The notes: generated by a model from the sequence alone, not told the origin. Positions 26,303 through 35,700 are shown, numbered from the stretch's first letter. The stretch: DNA of 64,000 nt from Tunturiibacter gelidiferens (GCF_014201335.1 NZ_JACHEB010000004.1:512387-576386), one strand, 5' to 3'. Made by a program: numbers and translations.

Positions 26303-27073
26303 TCACTCAATCGTGGTGGTCGGTACGCGGATAGACGCGCGGTATCGATTGCCAAAGTACCGAGAGCAGGCGGCTTCAATTGGTATCTCGTCCGTCCTCA
26401 TGATGACTCGTGAGATGGACAGCATAATTGCGTTTTTAGGGATGGAAAGCAGTTCGGACTCTTCGTGAGTTGCCGGGGAGGCTTCAAGTACCTCATCAGC
26501 CCAGGCAGCGCGAACACCGTATTTATTACGAAGCACTTTGTAAAGTGACTCTGATGTAAAGTCGGTTCGTTCGAGTCCGGGGTAATGTTTCAAAGGAATA
26601 TTGGACTCTTCGATTGCCATCGGAAGGCCATCCGCGATGCGCAGCCGACGGAGTTGTAATATCGCTGAACCTTCCTCAACTCGAAGCTGTTCCGTCAGAA
26701 CTCCTTTAGCCGATAGGACCGTTTGCGCGAGTAGACGTGAACTCGGCATCATTCCGCGCTGTTTCATGTCCTCCGTGAAACCTCGGAGATGCATGATGTT
26801 TTTTTCCAGCTTGGGTCGCGTGACATAGGTGCCTCGCCCTTTTTGGCTGAGTGCATAACCTCGACTCTTCAGGTTATGCAGAGCCTGCCGCGCCGTCATT
26901 CGGCTTACCCGATAGGATCGCGCTAACTCATACTCCGATGGAAGGCAATCGCCTACCAGCAGCTTACCCGTTTGGATCTGTTCTAACAGTGCCTGTTGAA
27001 TCTGATAGTAAAGCGGTATAAATCCGTCTTTGTCTAGCGACGATAAAGGAGATTGGACATCGTTTTTTTCCAC
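26303..27073 (-). CDS. GntR family regulator with UTRA domain (HutC/NagR type)
   Basis: 256 residues. An N-terminal winged helix (about 17-85, with PLYYQIQQALLEQI and LPSEYELARSYRVSRMTARQAL) is followed by a UTRA effector domain (about 95-250) recognisable by LRGFTEDMKQRG and the late ISRV strand. Such regulators often bind amino-sugar phosphates (NagR/DasR group), which fits the chitin genes on both sides. The start is GTG at 27073 with GGGAG 6 bases upstream. Divergent from the GH9 gene, so one 285-bp region could control both. It probably represses the receptor and GH9 genes. Confidence 0.88.
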   Translation of the reverse strand: MEKNDVQSPLSSLDKDGFIPLYYQIQQALLEQIQTGKLLVGDCLPSEYELARSYRVSRMTARQALHNLKSRGYALSQKGRGTYVTRPKLEKNIMHLRGFTEDMKQRGMMPSSRLLAQTVLSAKGVLTEQLRVEEGSAILQLRRLRIADGLPMAIEESNIPLKHYPGLERTDFTSESLYKVLRNKYGVRAAWADEVLEASPATHEESELLSIPKNAIMLSISRVIMRTDEIPIEAACSRYFGNRYRASIRVPTTTIE

Positions 27074-27235
27074 TCTGTCTCCCGGGGAAAGTGTTTTCTA
27101 CGCAGTGTTCTTCGGTCGAAAAATGATCGATTCGCTGTTGAAGCGCATTAGTCGGTCAAGAGTTCAGCATCACTGGATAATTCGTGCGGTTCGCAGTGGG
27201 CTGGTCTTTCGGTTTGTCTGAAGATTAGCGGATGA

Positions 27236-27251
27236 GTATAGTCGTCCAGAC
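27236..27251. promoter_or_regulatory. Candidate operator of the GntR/UTRA regulator, site 2
   Basis: GTATAG-TCGT-CCAGAC: the left arm is identical to the site at 26122, the spacer length is the same, and 4 of 6 positions pair. It lies in the divergent region between the regulator and GH9 genes, 108 bp before the GH9 start. Speculative. Confidence 0.25.
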
Positions 27252-27358
27252 AGGTCCAGGCAACGGAATTTCTTGAACGCAGGATAGAGATTCGTCGAGC
27301 GCATCGATTCGGATCTCATAACGTCTTTTTGAGGTGCAGGAAAATTACACATCTAGGG

Positions 27359-29176
27359 ATGAAGATTTTAGTCGGCTGCTTTATCGGGACATTCACTTCT
27401 GCAGCTATGGGACAGTTGACCGTGGTCGTTGATCAGGTCGGCTATGAGGCTCGTTCGTTCAAGCGTGCAATCGTAGTTGGGACCGAGCGGGATCACCCGG
27501 AAAAGTTTTCGCTGGTAGATTCTACAAACGGCAAGATTGTGTTGACAGGCAGCCTGGTTCCCGATGGCCAGGTAGATTCGTGGGGCGGTCGCGTTTTCTG
27601 GGCCGCAGACTTTTCTTCGTGGCAGGGAATCGGCCACTATTCGGTTCAGATCCACTCGACTGCCGGAGAGGTGCGTTCCTGTGGATTCGATATCGATAAC
27701 GATCTCTTGGAACGAAATACGCTTTCAAATGTTATTTTCTACTTCAAGGGGCAACGTGCCAGTGGCTTGATGGATCAGGCGGATCGACACCTTCCCCTGC
27801 CTCCGGGTCAGACAGGGTTTGTGGATGTTCATGGCGGATGGTATGACGCGACTGGCGATTACGGCATCCATCTCTCCCATCAAAATCCTACCTCCTACTT
27901 CAATCCTCAACAGGTGCCGTTGGTCGCGTGGAGCTTGTTGAAGAGTTATCGAGTTCTCGAAGCCCGACATGACGACAACTTCAGCGAATACGTGCGACGC
28001 CTGCTGGATGAAGGACTCTTTGGCGCAGATTTTCTCGTACGTATCAAGCGACCAGATGGGTCCTTCTTTGAAAGCATCACAGCACCCGGAAAAGACAAGC
28101 TGCCTCAGGATCGTGCCATTGGTAATCCCAACTGGCGAACGCAGATCAAGAAGAACGCCTCAGATTCAACGGAACATATACAAAGCGCTGAAGGACCCCA
28201 CGCTTACGAGGCGAGCTTTCGTGCAGGAGGAGGTATGGCTATCGCCGCTTTGGCGCTCGCTAGCACCATGCCAATTGACGGAGACCTGCCTCGCACCACA
28301 TATCTTCGCGCTGCCGAGGAAGCGTTTCAATTTCTCGATGTGCACAATCGCGAGTTACTCAACGACGGGAAGGAAAATATTCTCGATGACTACTGCGCGC
28401 TGATGGCGGCGACTGAGTTGTATCGAGCAACGAAGCAGGAGACCTATCGTGTAGCGGCCGATCGACGAGCGGTGCATTTGATGCAGCGGCTATCGACTGC
28501 TGAAGGACGTCGTAACTTCTGGCGGGCCGATGATGGTTCGCGGCCATACTTCCATCCATCCGATGCAGGCTTGCCGGTTGTCAGCTTGCTTGAGTACGCG
28601 CAGATCGCGGATCCTGCCTCACAGAAACATGTTCGCGACGCGGTGGAACGGTCGCTTCGTTTCGAACTTTCCATAACTGCTGAAGTCAACAATCCATTTG
28701 GTTATGCCAGACAACTTGTGCGAATGGGAGACGGTAAGATCCGCAGTGCATTTTTCTTCCCGCACGATACGGAGGCTGCACCCTGGTGGCAAGGAGAAGA
28801 CGCTCGATTAGCCTCGCTGGCGGCTGCTGCGCGCATGGCGGCCCCGCTCTTTGACGACGATCCAGCCTTCCAATCGCAACTCCAGCAGTACGCGTGGAAT
28901 CAGTTGCACTGGATTCTCGGTCGAAACCCCTTTGACGCAAGCATGCTGATGGGGAGTGGCCATGGGAACGCACCGTATATGTTTTTTCGCTCTTATAAAT
29001 ACACCAGCGCGCCGGGTTCTATTCTCAATGGCATTACCGCGGCAATCGACAATGAAGATGGGATTGCCTTCAACGAAGGATATGCCGTGACGGGGAAAGA
29101 TGAAGACTGGCGGTGGACCGAGCAGTGGCTTCCGCATGCGGCTTGGTATCTCTACGCTGTCAGCCTTCCACATTGA
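27359..29176 (+). CDS. GH9 glycoside hydrolase, exported (possible exo-beta-glucosaminidase)
   Basis: 605 residues from the ATG at 27359, chosen because it starts a signal peptide (MKILVG, cleavage near residue 19); TTG 27329 is unlikely. An N-terminal Ig-like CelD_N domain (about 20-105, VDQVGYE) precedes the (alpha/alpha)6 GH9 domain. The nucleophile/base region is HGGWYDATGDYG, with a Thr inserted relative to the usual DAGDY. Near the C-terminus are LGRNPFDASML and NGITAAIDNEDGIAF, followed by DWRWTEQWLPHAAWYL containing the probable acid Glu. This C-terminal pattern resembles the GH9 exo-glucosaminidases of Vibrio chitin clusters more than cellulases, which fits the locus. Confidence 0.85.
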   Translation: MKILVGCFIGTFTSAAMGQLTVVVDQVGYEARSFKRAIVVGTERDHPEKFSLVDSTNGKIVLTGSLVPDGQVDSWGGRVFWAADFSSWQGIGHYSVQIHSTAGEVRSCGFDIDNDLLERNTLSNVIFYFKGQRASGLMDQADRHLPLPPGQTGFVDVHGGWYDATGDYGIHLSHQNPTSYFNPQQVPLVAWSLLKSYRVLEARHDDNFSEYVRRLLDEGLFGADFLVRIKRPDGSFFESITAPGKDKLPQDRAIGNPNWRTQIKKNASDSTEHIQSAEGPHAYEASFRAGGGMAIAALALASTMPIDGDLPRTTYLRAAEEAFQFLDVHNRELLNDGKENILDDYCALMAATELYRATKQETYRVAADRRAVHLMQRLSTAEGRRNFWRADDGSRPYFHPSDAGLPVVSLLEYAQIADPASQKHVRDAVERSLRFELSITAEVNNPFGYARQLVRMGDGKIRSAFFFPHDTEAAPWWQGEDARLASLAAAARMAAPLFDDDPAFQSQLQQYAWNQLHWILGRNPFDASMLMGSGHGNAPYMFFRSYKYTSAPGSILNGITAAIDNEDGIAFNEGYAVTGKDEDWRWTEQWLPHAAWYLYAVSLPH

Positions 29177-29220
29177 GTTCAGAATGCGGAGTGCATCTAG
29201 GAACCTGACTTCCAGCGAGA

Positions 29221-31293
29221 CTACACTTCGCGGCTCAACATTACCGCGTACGAATGAAGTTCTTCAAACCGCGCGATCGTATTTCGGGAATATTCCCCGT
29301 AGCGTGGGTCATTTAGCATCGCCGGGATCAGGAAAGCATCCGCGGGAACCATAGCGGGAGCCGTCTTATTCACAACCCCGTCGGCCAGCCCATCAATATA
29401 TTCCGCTAGTCTTCGACGCATTTCGATGAGGTCAGGTTCCGTCAGAAAATCTCTGTCGTCTTCATTGTAGAGAACCGCGAACTGATTCCAAAAGAGCGTT
29501 CCTGCAGTTAGAGATGTTCGGAGAATCATCTCGCCGGTGTGGACATGCTGTTCCCGGTCCACCCCAAATTCGTAGTCCACAGCATCGTTCATCGACCGAA
29601 GCGCTACAACTGTCTTGCCCACCTGATCCCGCAGGGCATCCGCTTGTAGAAGCAGATCTTTCTGATCGCGGCGAGGTTCAATGAGACGGAGGAAACTCGC
29701 AACGGTCTTCAGAATACCCGCAAGACCCTGACGCATGACTGTGACAGTGCGCACCGGCCATATTTGATCGAAAACAAACCACATAATGAGAAGTGCGACG
29801 AGTATGCCGATAAAACGGTCACGCGCGGGAGCGAGTTCCGTGGGAGCACTAAAATCTTCAAACGCCACAAGGTAAAACGAAAACGCCATCTGTAAACCTA
29901 TGTAATTGAACCTTGGTCCCCCCGCGGTCCAGGCTGAGATGAATGCAACAAATCCAATGAGAACGACCAGCGACGTAACGGAATCCATGTGCGGAAAGAG
30001 GAGAGAGATCGCTCCGAGGCCCAGAATGAGGCCGCCGATGATCGAACCCAACAGACGGAAGAAGAGTCGTTGCTTTATTGCCCCGCTGCTGCTCAACCCG
30101 GTAACCATCACGGTAGTCACCGCAGTCGAAATTCCAGGCCAATCAACAGCGTTGTAGACGATATAACAGAGAGTTGCGCATAGGCTGATCTTAAGTCCAA
30201 ATGCGATCGTATCGATTCTGCCGACCGCTCCCGGAATGAAAAAGGGCGCCTTTCTTGCGGGCATCGCGACTAGCTCTTTGTTGCCTAATTGGGAAGCGTC
30301 GGTAGGCATCGTCAGAAGCGCATGAAGCGCTGCTTCGACGCGATCCAACAACGTCACACAATTCTCGGGCATAAATTGCAAGTGGCTTTCAATTTTCGGA
30401 ATTGCAATCGGAATCAGTTCATGACACTGCGTAGCGATAATTGCGCACCGCCGTCTTAGCTCTGGACTATCTTCCTTAGTATTTTGCAGGCCGAAAGCCG
30501 CAGAGACATCCAGGATCTGGGAAAGCATCGTGAGGCGCAAGCGTGTTCCCGGAGGGAGGGTCCCTGCATCGAGGTCGCGTTCCGCAATTTTGTTGTATAA
30601 CTCCAGCATTCCATTTGTGCCGGCTATTGCAAAGCGGGAGACGGGAAGCACTGCGGCGGATCGCTCCTCAGGTGATCCGCCTTGAGCGTATACAGTGAAC
30701 ATCTTCTCCAGCGCCTGGTATCGCATTTTGCGCTGTGCTTCCAATTTTTTCGCGGGGTCGCGATCGCCGAAGAGGTACTCCACCAGAACAGCACAGCCAA
30801 CCGAAACTGAAAGCGTTGCGATCAACCAGAGCGAGCCTTTAACCAACTTGTCCGCAGGGGCATGACTATCCCAATTCCCAATCACGATGCAGAAGATTAG
30901 TCCCCAGGTCGATCCGAGAACGGGAAAGTTGGTCGAGGCCACAAGAACACCCGCAACGAAGGTAACGACAGCAACGCTAAGCACTCGGATCATTGGATCG
31001 CTGTCGCTGATAATGACAACGCCGAGCTCACACGCAATTGCGATCGTAACTGTGAGCAACGAAATCAGGCCGGAGCGAAGAGAAACTGTGGGACTGTCGC
31101 GCCCGACGAGGAAAATAAAGTACATGCCGAGGTAAATAGACGGCATCTGCCAGACCAACATGAGGATCAGAGCAATTATGGTCGCAAGTAAGATACGGAG
31201 ACTGCTGTTGAGCCGTTCAGGCGTGGGTTGTAAATCCTCCCACAACTTTCGCCTTAGAGACTTGATCGTCCCGAGTAGAGATGTGTCGTCCAT
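29221..31293 (-). CDS. FUSC family inner-membrane efflux protein (MdtO/YccS-like)
   Basis: 690 residues with two clusters of about five to six transmembrane segments (roughly 28-165 and 365-510) separated and followed by long soluble helical regions, the fusaric-acid-resistance/aromatic acid exporter layout. It is the inner-membrane component of a tripartite pump. The gene lies 3 bp after the HlyD gene and is the last of the operon tolC-ytcA-hlyD-fusc, the same set as E. coli mdtP, ytcA, mdtN and mdtO. Probable substrates are aromatic or planar organic acids and drugs, by family analogy only. Confidence 0.88.
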   Translation of the reverse strand: MDDTSLLGTIKSLRRKLWEDLQPTPERLNSSLRILLATIIALILMLVWQMPSIYLGMYFIFLVGRDSPTVSLRSGLISLLTVTIAIACELGVVIISDSDPMIRVLSVAVVTFVAGVLVASTNFPVLGSTWGLIFCIVIGNWDSHAPADKLVKGSLWLIATLSVSVGCAVLVEYLFGDRDPAKKLEAQRKMRYQALEKMFTVYAQGGSPEERSAAVLPVSRFAIAGTNGMLELYNKIAERDLDAGTLPPGTRLRLTMLSQILDVSAAFGLQNTKEDSPELRRRCAIIATQCHELIPIAIPKIESHLQFMPENCVTLLDRVEAALHALLTMPTDASQLGNKELVAMPARKAPFFIPGAVGRIDTIAFGLKISLCATLCYIVYNAVDWPGISTAVTTVMVTGLSSSGAIKQRLFFRLLGSIIGGLILGLGAISLLFPHMDSVTSLVVLIGFVAFISAWTAGGPRFNYIGLQMAFSFYLVAFEDFSAPTELAPARDRFIGILVALLIMWFVFDQIWPVRTVTVMRQGLAGILKTVASFLRLIEPRRDQKDLLLQADALRDQVGKTVVALRSMNDAVDYEFGVDREQHVHTGEMILRTSLTAGTLFWNQFAVLYNEDDRDFLTEPDLIEMRRRLAEYIDGLADGVVNKTAPAMVPADAFLIPAMLNDPRYGEYSRNTIARFEELHSYAVMLSREV

Positions 31294-31296
31294 CTG

Positions 31297-32496
31297 CTAT
31301 CTCACGACCGTCAGTGCGGTTGCACCGATACGAAACAGATCCGGATCGGGATCCTGAACTCGAACGCGAACAGGAAATCTCGTGGAGAGATGCACCCAGT
31401 TCAAAGTGCGTTCGATATTGGGTAGTCCTCCAGTAACCGCTCCATCTTCCGGAAAGACGCCGTATCCAATGCTTTCAACAATCCCGTCGAATCGTCGGTC
31501 AGGATGCCCCATGAGATACACGTCAACATGCGATCCAATGGCGATATGCTTCACTTTTGATTCACGATAGTTGGCGACAACCCACCAGGTTCGGGTATCT
31601 ATCAGGGTGAACAGCGGGGTGCCGGGATGCGCATACTCACCCACAGAGATATTCATGTTGTTCACATAGGCATTGAAGGGGGCGACAACGCGGCAGCGCT
31701 CAAGATCGAGCCTCGCACTATCTACCCTGGATGCCTTTCCCGGCCTTTCGGACATCAACGTGTCAACTGTATCGATCGTATGGATAGCCTGGCCTAGCTT
31801 CGCCTGTGACTCAGCAGCCGCTGAATCTGCCTCTTGTTGACGCAGAATCGATTGAGCGAGCTGAGCTTGTGACTGAGCAAGAGCAGCTTGGGCCTCATCG
31901 TAGTTTCCTTGAGCCACGCGCACCGCGGTATTGGCCTGATCGATCTGTTCCACCGTCACATATTGTTTTTGCAGCAGCGGTTCTATGCGGTGCAGATTGT
32001 TTGTTGCCAACTTCAGCTGGGCCTCTGCAGCCGCTAACGACGCTTGAGCTCGAGAGACGGTCGCCTTTGCCACATCGATGGTGCTCCCTGCGGTTTTGAC
32101 GCCGGTTCGTGAGCTGTGCACACCCGCGCGAGCAGCTTCAGCGGCGCTATTTTGGGCCGCGATTCTGCGTTTTGCATCGATGATCTGCTGCTCCAATGCC
32201 TCTTGATCAGATAACGCCTGTTGTAGGGCGTACTCATACGGACGAGGATCGATCAGAAACAGGAGATCGCCTTTCTTCACGAACGCGTTGTCTTTGACCG
32301 GCAATTCAACCAGCCTGCCGCTTACCTCGGGAGCAATTTCGATGTAATTCGCTCTCACGCTGGCGTCGTCAGTTCGTGGATGAATGTCAGTTTGGAAGAT
32401 GACAAGTCCCAGAGCGACAATTGCGGTCGCAACAACACCGATAGCGATCCAGCGGCCAATCTGCTTGCGGTTGAGAGCTTCGGGAGCCTGTTCCAT
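31297..32496 (-). CDS. HlyD/EmrA-type membrane fusion protein (MdtN-like)
   Basis: 399 residues. One N-terminal transmembrane helix (about 13-33), a lipoyl/biotinyl-like half (VSGRLVELPVKDNAFVKKGD), a long Ala/Gln-rich coiled-coil hairpin (about 85-235) and a beta-barrel domain with VVAPFNAYVNNMNISVGEY. It links the FUSC pump to the TolC channel in the periplasm. GGAGG immediately precedes the ATG at 32496. The coiled-coil is long, as in EmrA, and should reach the TolC-like tip. Confidence 0.92.
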   Translation of the reverse strand: MEQAPEALNRKQIGRWIAIGVVATAIVALGLVIFQTDIHPRTDDASVRANYIEIAPEVSGRLVELPVKDNAFVKKGDLLFLIDPRPYEYALQQALSDQEALEQQIIDAKRRIAAQNSAAEAARAGVHSSRTGVKTAGSTIDVAKATVSRAQASLAAAEAQLKLATNNLHRIEPLLQKQYVTVEQIDQANTAVRVAQGNYDEAQAALAQSQAQLAQSILRQQEADSAAAESQAKLGQAIHTIDTVDTLMSERPGKASRVDSARLDLERCRVVAPFNAYVNNMNISVGEYAHPGTPLFTLIDTRTWWVVANYRESKVKHIAIGSHVDVYLMGHPDRRFDGIVESIGYGVFPEDGAVTGGLPNIERTLNWVHLSTRFPVRVRVQDPDPDLFRIGATALTVVR

Positions 32497-32504
32497 GGTC
32501 CTCC

Positions 32505-32771
32505 TTACCGGAAAAAAATCAGCCAGAGCAGGCTTGTGAAAAGTATGACGACACTCGGATAAAAGAGCGCGACCGGTCCAACCTCAGAATCCAAATTGAA
32601 TCGAACCAGAAAGTGACGCACAACAAACGCGAGGGCTACTGCAATGGCTAAACAGAGCATCCAGACAGGAAAAAAAGAACCAATAATGTCGATGGATGGC
32701 GCATGGTTGCACCCTGAGCACACCAGGCATACAGCGAACAGCAAAAGTTGACGCTTTCTTCCAATGGTCAT
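32505..32771 (-). CDS. YtcA-like small lipoprotein/membrane protein
   Basis: 88 residues. The N-terminus is a lipoprotein signal (lipobox VCSGC, Cys21), and two further hydrophobic stretches (about 34-52 and 65-86) follow. The length, topology and position between the TolC and HlyD genes match YtcA, the small protein of unknown role in E. coli mdtNOP loci. ATG 32771 overlaps the TolC stop by one base (TGATG); a GTG 3 bases upstream is the alternative. It may help assemble the pump. Confidence 0.8.
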   Translation of the reverse strand: MTIGRKRQLLLFAVCLVCSGCNHAPSIDIIGSFFPVWMLCLAIAVALAFVVRHFLVRFNLDSEVGPVALFYPSVVILFTSLLWLIFFR

Positions 32772-34261
32772 CACTTCTGGCCATCCTGTGTATGTAGTTT
32801 CGTCGCGGCCGATTTGTTTCTGAGCAGATTTCCAGTCACAAACTCTAGATCCACTGCTTCCAGAAATAGCTGAGAACGTGCCGAGACGCCAGAGAGTCGA
32901 GCCTTTGCTAACTGCCTTTCGGCAGTAACAACATCGACCAGATTCTTCACGCCATATTTATAAGCTTCCAGAGAAGCGGAATAAGAGGTGTTCGCGGAAT
33001 CGAGCAAAGAGAGGGCAGCCTGTTCCTTTCTTAACGCGGTACGAAATGCAATAAATGCTGTCCAAACCTCACGTGTCGCCTGATCGTGTTTTTCCGTCAT
33101 TTCATCTTGCGCCTCACGTCTCTTCGATTCGGCAATAGCCACTCCGTTTTTTCGTGCTCCTCCATCGAAGATTCGCCATTCCACTCCCAGCTCGGCGGTC
33201 CAGGTAGGTACGCTCGCGTAGCCAAGCTGACCATTGTCCGCCGTTGGCCACACTGTAGTCTGTGCGGCCGAGCCGGATAGAACAATCTTCGGGCGATACT
33301 CCGCCTTCGCTGCCCTCACCGCATCGTCGGCTGCACGAATCTCCGCAGCCTGTGCCGCCAGGTCGGGACGGTCAGATAAGGCTCGCTCGATTAGCTCATC
33401 GATGGAAAGGGTGAGCGATTCAGGCAGCGGAGTATCCTTCTCCGAATCAATAGTTATGTCCGGAGAGGGTTCCACACCTATTGCTTCGGTAAGTGTAACT
33501 CGCGAGATTTTTTCATCGCCGTCCGCAGACTCGAGGTCGAATACAGCCTGCGACGTCTCGGCACGGGCTTGAAGCACGTCAGGTAAGGTGGAGCGCCCGT
33601 TCGCCAATTGGTCTTCGGCCGCATCCTGGGTAGTCTGCGCAGTCTTCAGCGTCTCCTGCGCGGCCTGCAGTCGTTCCTGCGCGGTGAGTAGCTTGTAGTA
33701 TTCGCTGGCGACACGGAAAGCAACCTCTTGGTTCGCCTGAATGAAGTTGGCTCCCGCAGCCAATTTTTCAGCGGTTGCTCCGTCTACTTTGGCCTCGCGT
33801 TTGCCAAAGTCGGTGAGCAGATATTGCATCGTGACTTCAGGCTGGATGATTGGGATCTCGACCGTCGAATATCCGCGAGGCAAGAGTGACTCAGGAAACG
33901 GTGTAATTGTTCGTTGGTCTCCGAATACCGCGAGCCCGACGAGCACAGGGTAATAGGCGCTTTTCTCGATTCCAAGCTGTTCGGCCTTCTGCCTGGCTTG
34001 CTCCCACACAATCCGAGTGCGCGGATTATTCCGTTCCGCTATATCGATCAGTTCAGCAAGCGCATAGACTCGCTTAGGATCGAGGGCTGCAACCTTCCCC
34101 GAGGGAATGGAATGAGCGGCGCACTCTGATACCGCGCGAGGCGTTGATGCCGCTCCTGCACACTGCGACAGCCCTCTTTGCTGCGCCCAAAGACACACAA
34201 AGAAAAACAGAAATGTCAGCCGGAGACTGTGTCTACAAAAAAGGTGTATCGTGTCCGTCAT
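32771..34261 (-). CDS. TolC family outer-membrane efflux protein (MdtP-like)
   Basis: 496 residues. A signal peptide (about 1-30) is followed by the duplicated outer-membrane efflux repeat: long helices rich in Ala/Glu/Gln (LAELIDIAERNNPRTRIVWEQARQ; SLTISIDELIERALSDRPDL) and short beta-strands that would form the 12-strand barrel of the trimer. First gene of the four-gene efflux operon. An ECF sigma factor ends 103 bp upstream on the same strand, so linked expression is possible. Periplasmic tunnel partner is the HlyD protein. Confidence 0.92.
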   Translation of the reverse strand: MTDTIHLFCRHSLRLTFLFFFVCLWAQQRGLSQCAGAASTPRAVSECAAHSIPSGKVAALDPKRVYALAELIDIAERNNPRTRIVWEQARQKAEQLGIEKSAYYPVLVGLAVFGDQRTITPFPESLLPRGYSTVEIPIIQPEVTMQYLLTDFGKREAKVDGATAEKLAAGANFIQANQEVAFRVASEYYKLLTAQERLQAAQETLKTAQTTQDAAEDQLANGRSTLPDVLQARAETSQAVFDLESADGDEKISRVTLTEAIGVEPSPDITIDSEKDTPLPESLTLSIDELIERALSDRPDLAAQAAEIRAADDAVRAAKAEYRPKIVLSGSAAQTTVWPTADNGQLGYASVPTWTAELGVEWRIFDGGARKNGVAIAESKRREAQDEMTEKHDQATREVWTAFIAFRTALRKEQAALSLLDSANTSYSASLEAYKYGVKNLVDVVTAERQLAKARLSGVSARSQLFLEAVDLEFVTGNLLRNKSAATKLHTQDGQK

Positions 34262-34363
34262 CTGAGAATGGTCAAGTTTACCAGTTCGTTCCCGACAGAG
34301 ATATATCAGGACAAAGATGAATAGACCGCTCTCGTTACTTAACTAGAGAAAGATTTCTCAACT

Positions 34364-34969
34364 TCATCCGAGCGAGCGGCGAAGCACCGTTCTGGCGCGC
34401 AGTAAGCGCGATTTCGTGGCGGCTACGGAGATTCCCGCGATTTCGGCGATGTCTTTGATCGAGCTGTCGTGTACTTGTTGAATTTCGACGATGGTGCGGA
34501 GCGCTGGTCTCAGCCGATGAATTGCACGCTTCAGATGGTGTTCTCTTTCAGATCTCGCATAGTGCTCTTCCGTGTTGACCCGCCGATCGGCCACCTCCCA
34601 GTGCTGCCACGTCTCGCCCTCAACTCCTCCATCCATCGAGATCTCGGGATGAGCGCGCTTCCGGCGCAAAATCATCAACGCAGAGTTGATGGCAATTCGC
34701 GTAAGCCAGGTGGAAAAGCTCGATCTGCCATCAAAGTTTTTCAGGTGAACATAGGCCTTCAAAAAAGCATCTTGAAGTGCATCTTCCGCGTCTTGCCGAT
34801 TTCTCGTGATCCGATACATTGTGCTGAAGATTTTCTTTGAGTGGCGATTCCAAAGCTCGGAGAAGGCTAAATGCTCTCCAGTCTTCGCTGCGGCGACCAA
34901 CATCTCATCATTCGAGGTCTCGAGGATAGCTTGCATGCTGAGGGTGCCTGGTGAAAAGTATGAGTCCAT
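34364..34969 (-). CDS. ECF RNA polymerase sigma factor
   Basis: 201 residues. Sigma region 2 spans about 32-100 (FSELWNRHSKKIF, ALQDAFLKAYVHL, WLTRIAINSALMILRR) and region 4 about 140-198 (LRPALRTIVEI, DIAEIAGISVAATKSRLLRARTVLRR). The order and lengths match the ECF group; no anti-sigma gene is adjacent, which is unusual. Another start, ATG at residue 12, is possible. It may drive the efflux operon directly downstream. Confidence 0.9.
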   Translation of the reverse strand: MDSYFSPGTLSMQAILETSNDEMLVAAAKTGEHLAFSELWNRHSKKIFSTMYRITRNRQDAEDALQDAFLKAYVHLKNFDGRSSFSTWLTRIAINSALMILRRKRAHPEISMDGGVEGETWQHWEVADRRVNTEEHYARSEREHHLKRAIHRLRPALRTIVEIQQVHDSSIKDIAEIAGISVAATKSRLLRARTVLRRSLG

Positions 34970-35313
34970 TAGAAGACCTTTCTGTGAGAGTTCTAGAGCC
35001 AGAGTCGTTGAGGCTTGGAGTGAGAAACAAACGCCATTTCAAATACAAGACTCGATGGATAATCTAGGTATTGAAAAAACACTGTTCATCGGTGTTACTT
35101 CAGGATCCGGTTATGAGTTCTGCGTGCATTGAAATCACCTGTCAGCGTGAGGATCGCCAAGCGATGAAAGATCTTCCTCAAGCTAAGGCGTAAATCAATC
35201 CCTCGATAGCCCAAATCGTGCCCCTATGGAGTTACTCTTTCGAGGGGGACTAAAGTTACCCAAAAATAATGTGGCATGCTCCCCAAAACTGCATTCACTA
35301 CGGATAAGGCTGT
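34970..35313. other. Intergenic region with no gene seen
   Basis: 344 bp between the sigma factor start and the DoxX-like stop codon. It must contain the sigma-factor promoter. A run of GAGGGGGAC and several A-rich tracts are present, but I see no gene, strong hairpin or repeat. Confidence 0.5.
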
Positions 35314-35700
35314 TTAGTTACCGCTCATTGTTTTGTCGGAGGATGAAACTACCAGTCGTCTGCCAAACATGCGGGCGTCAAGGGAGTAGGCTCCAGGGCC
35401 CAATAGCCCCAGGGAAGCTGCAACGAGGATCGATGAGATGACAGGGATGAAGTGGAGGTCCTTCGCGTCGAGCAGCATCGCAGTCTCAATCAGACAGCAT
35501 GCGATGGAAGACACAGGAGTAAATAGTCCAAGACAGATTGCGATACCCAGCAGACCCAGACCGGTAGACTCCCACATGTGAGCTGCTGGACCGCCCTGCG
35601 GCAATATATTGAATAAAAGGGTTGCAGCCACAGCGATTCGCAGAAGAATCAACGCAACACCCGCCGCTCCCGTCGGGAACATCGAAAAGAGTCTCTGCAC
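35314..35700 (-). CDS. DoxX-like membrane protein
   Basis: About 128 residues from the GTG at 35700, with four hydrophobic segments (approximately 10-30, 38-58, 62-80 and 88-108). MFPTGAAGVALILLRI at the start and LGLLGPGAYSLDARMFGRR near the end fit the DoxX-like family seen repeatedly in Acidobacteria. The ATG at 35682 is an alternative start; a longer frame to 35802 adds a non-hydrophobic leader of doubtful reality. Function unknown. It is divergent from the NarL-type regulator, an arrangement that suggests regulation by it. Confidence 0.7.
   Translation of the reverse strand: MQRLFSMFPTGAAGVALILLRIAVAATLLFNILPQGGPAAHMWESTGLGLLGIAICLGLFTPVSSIACCLIETAMLLDAKDLHFIPVISSILVAASLGLLGPGAYSLDARMFGRRLVVSSSDKTMSGN

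Noticed and set aside
26106..26468. 120-residue + strand frame in the receptor-regulator gap
   Set aside because: Half of it is antisense to the GntR gene, there is no ribosome-binding site and no motif.
34806..35132. 108-residue + strand frame near the sigma factor
   Set aside because: Its first half is antisense to the sigma-factor gene and its second half has no family features.
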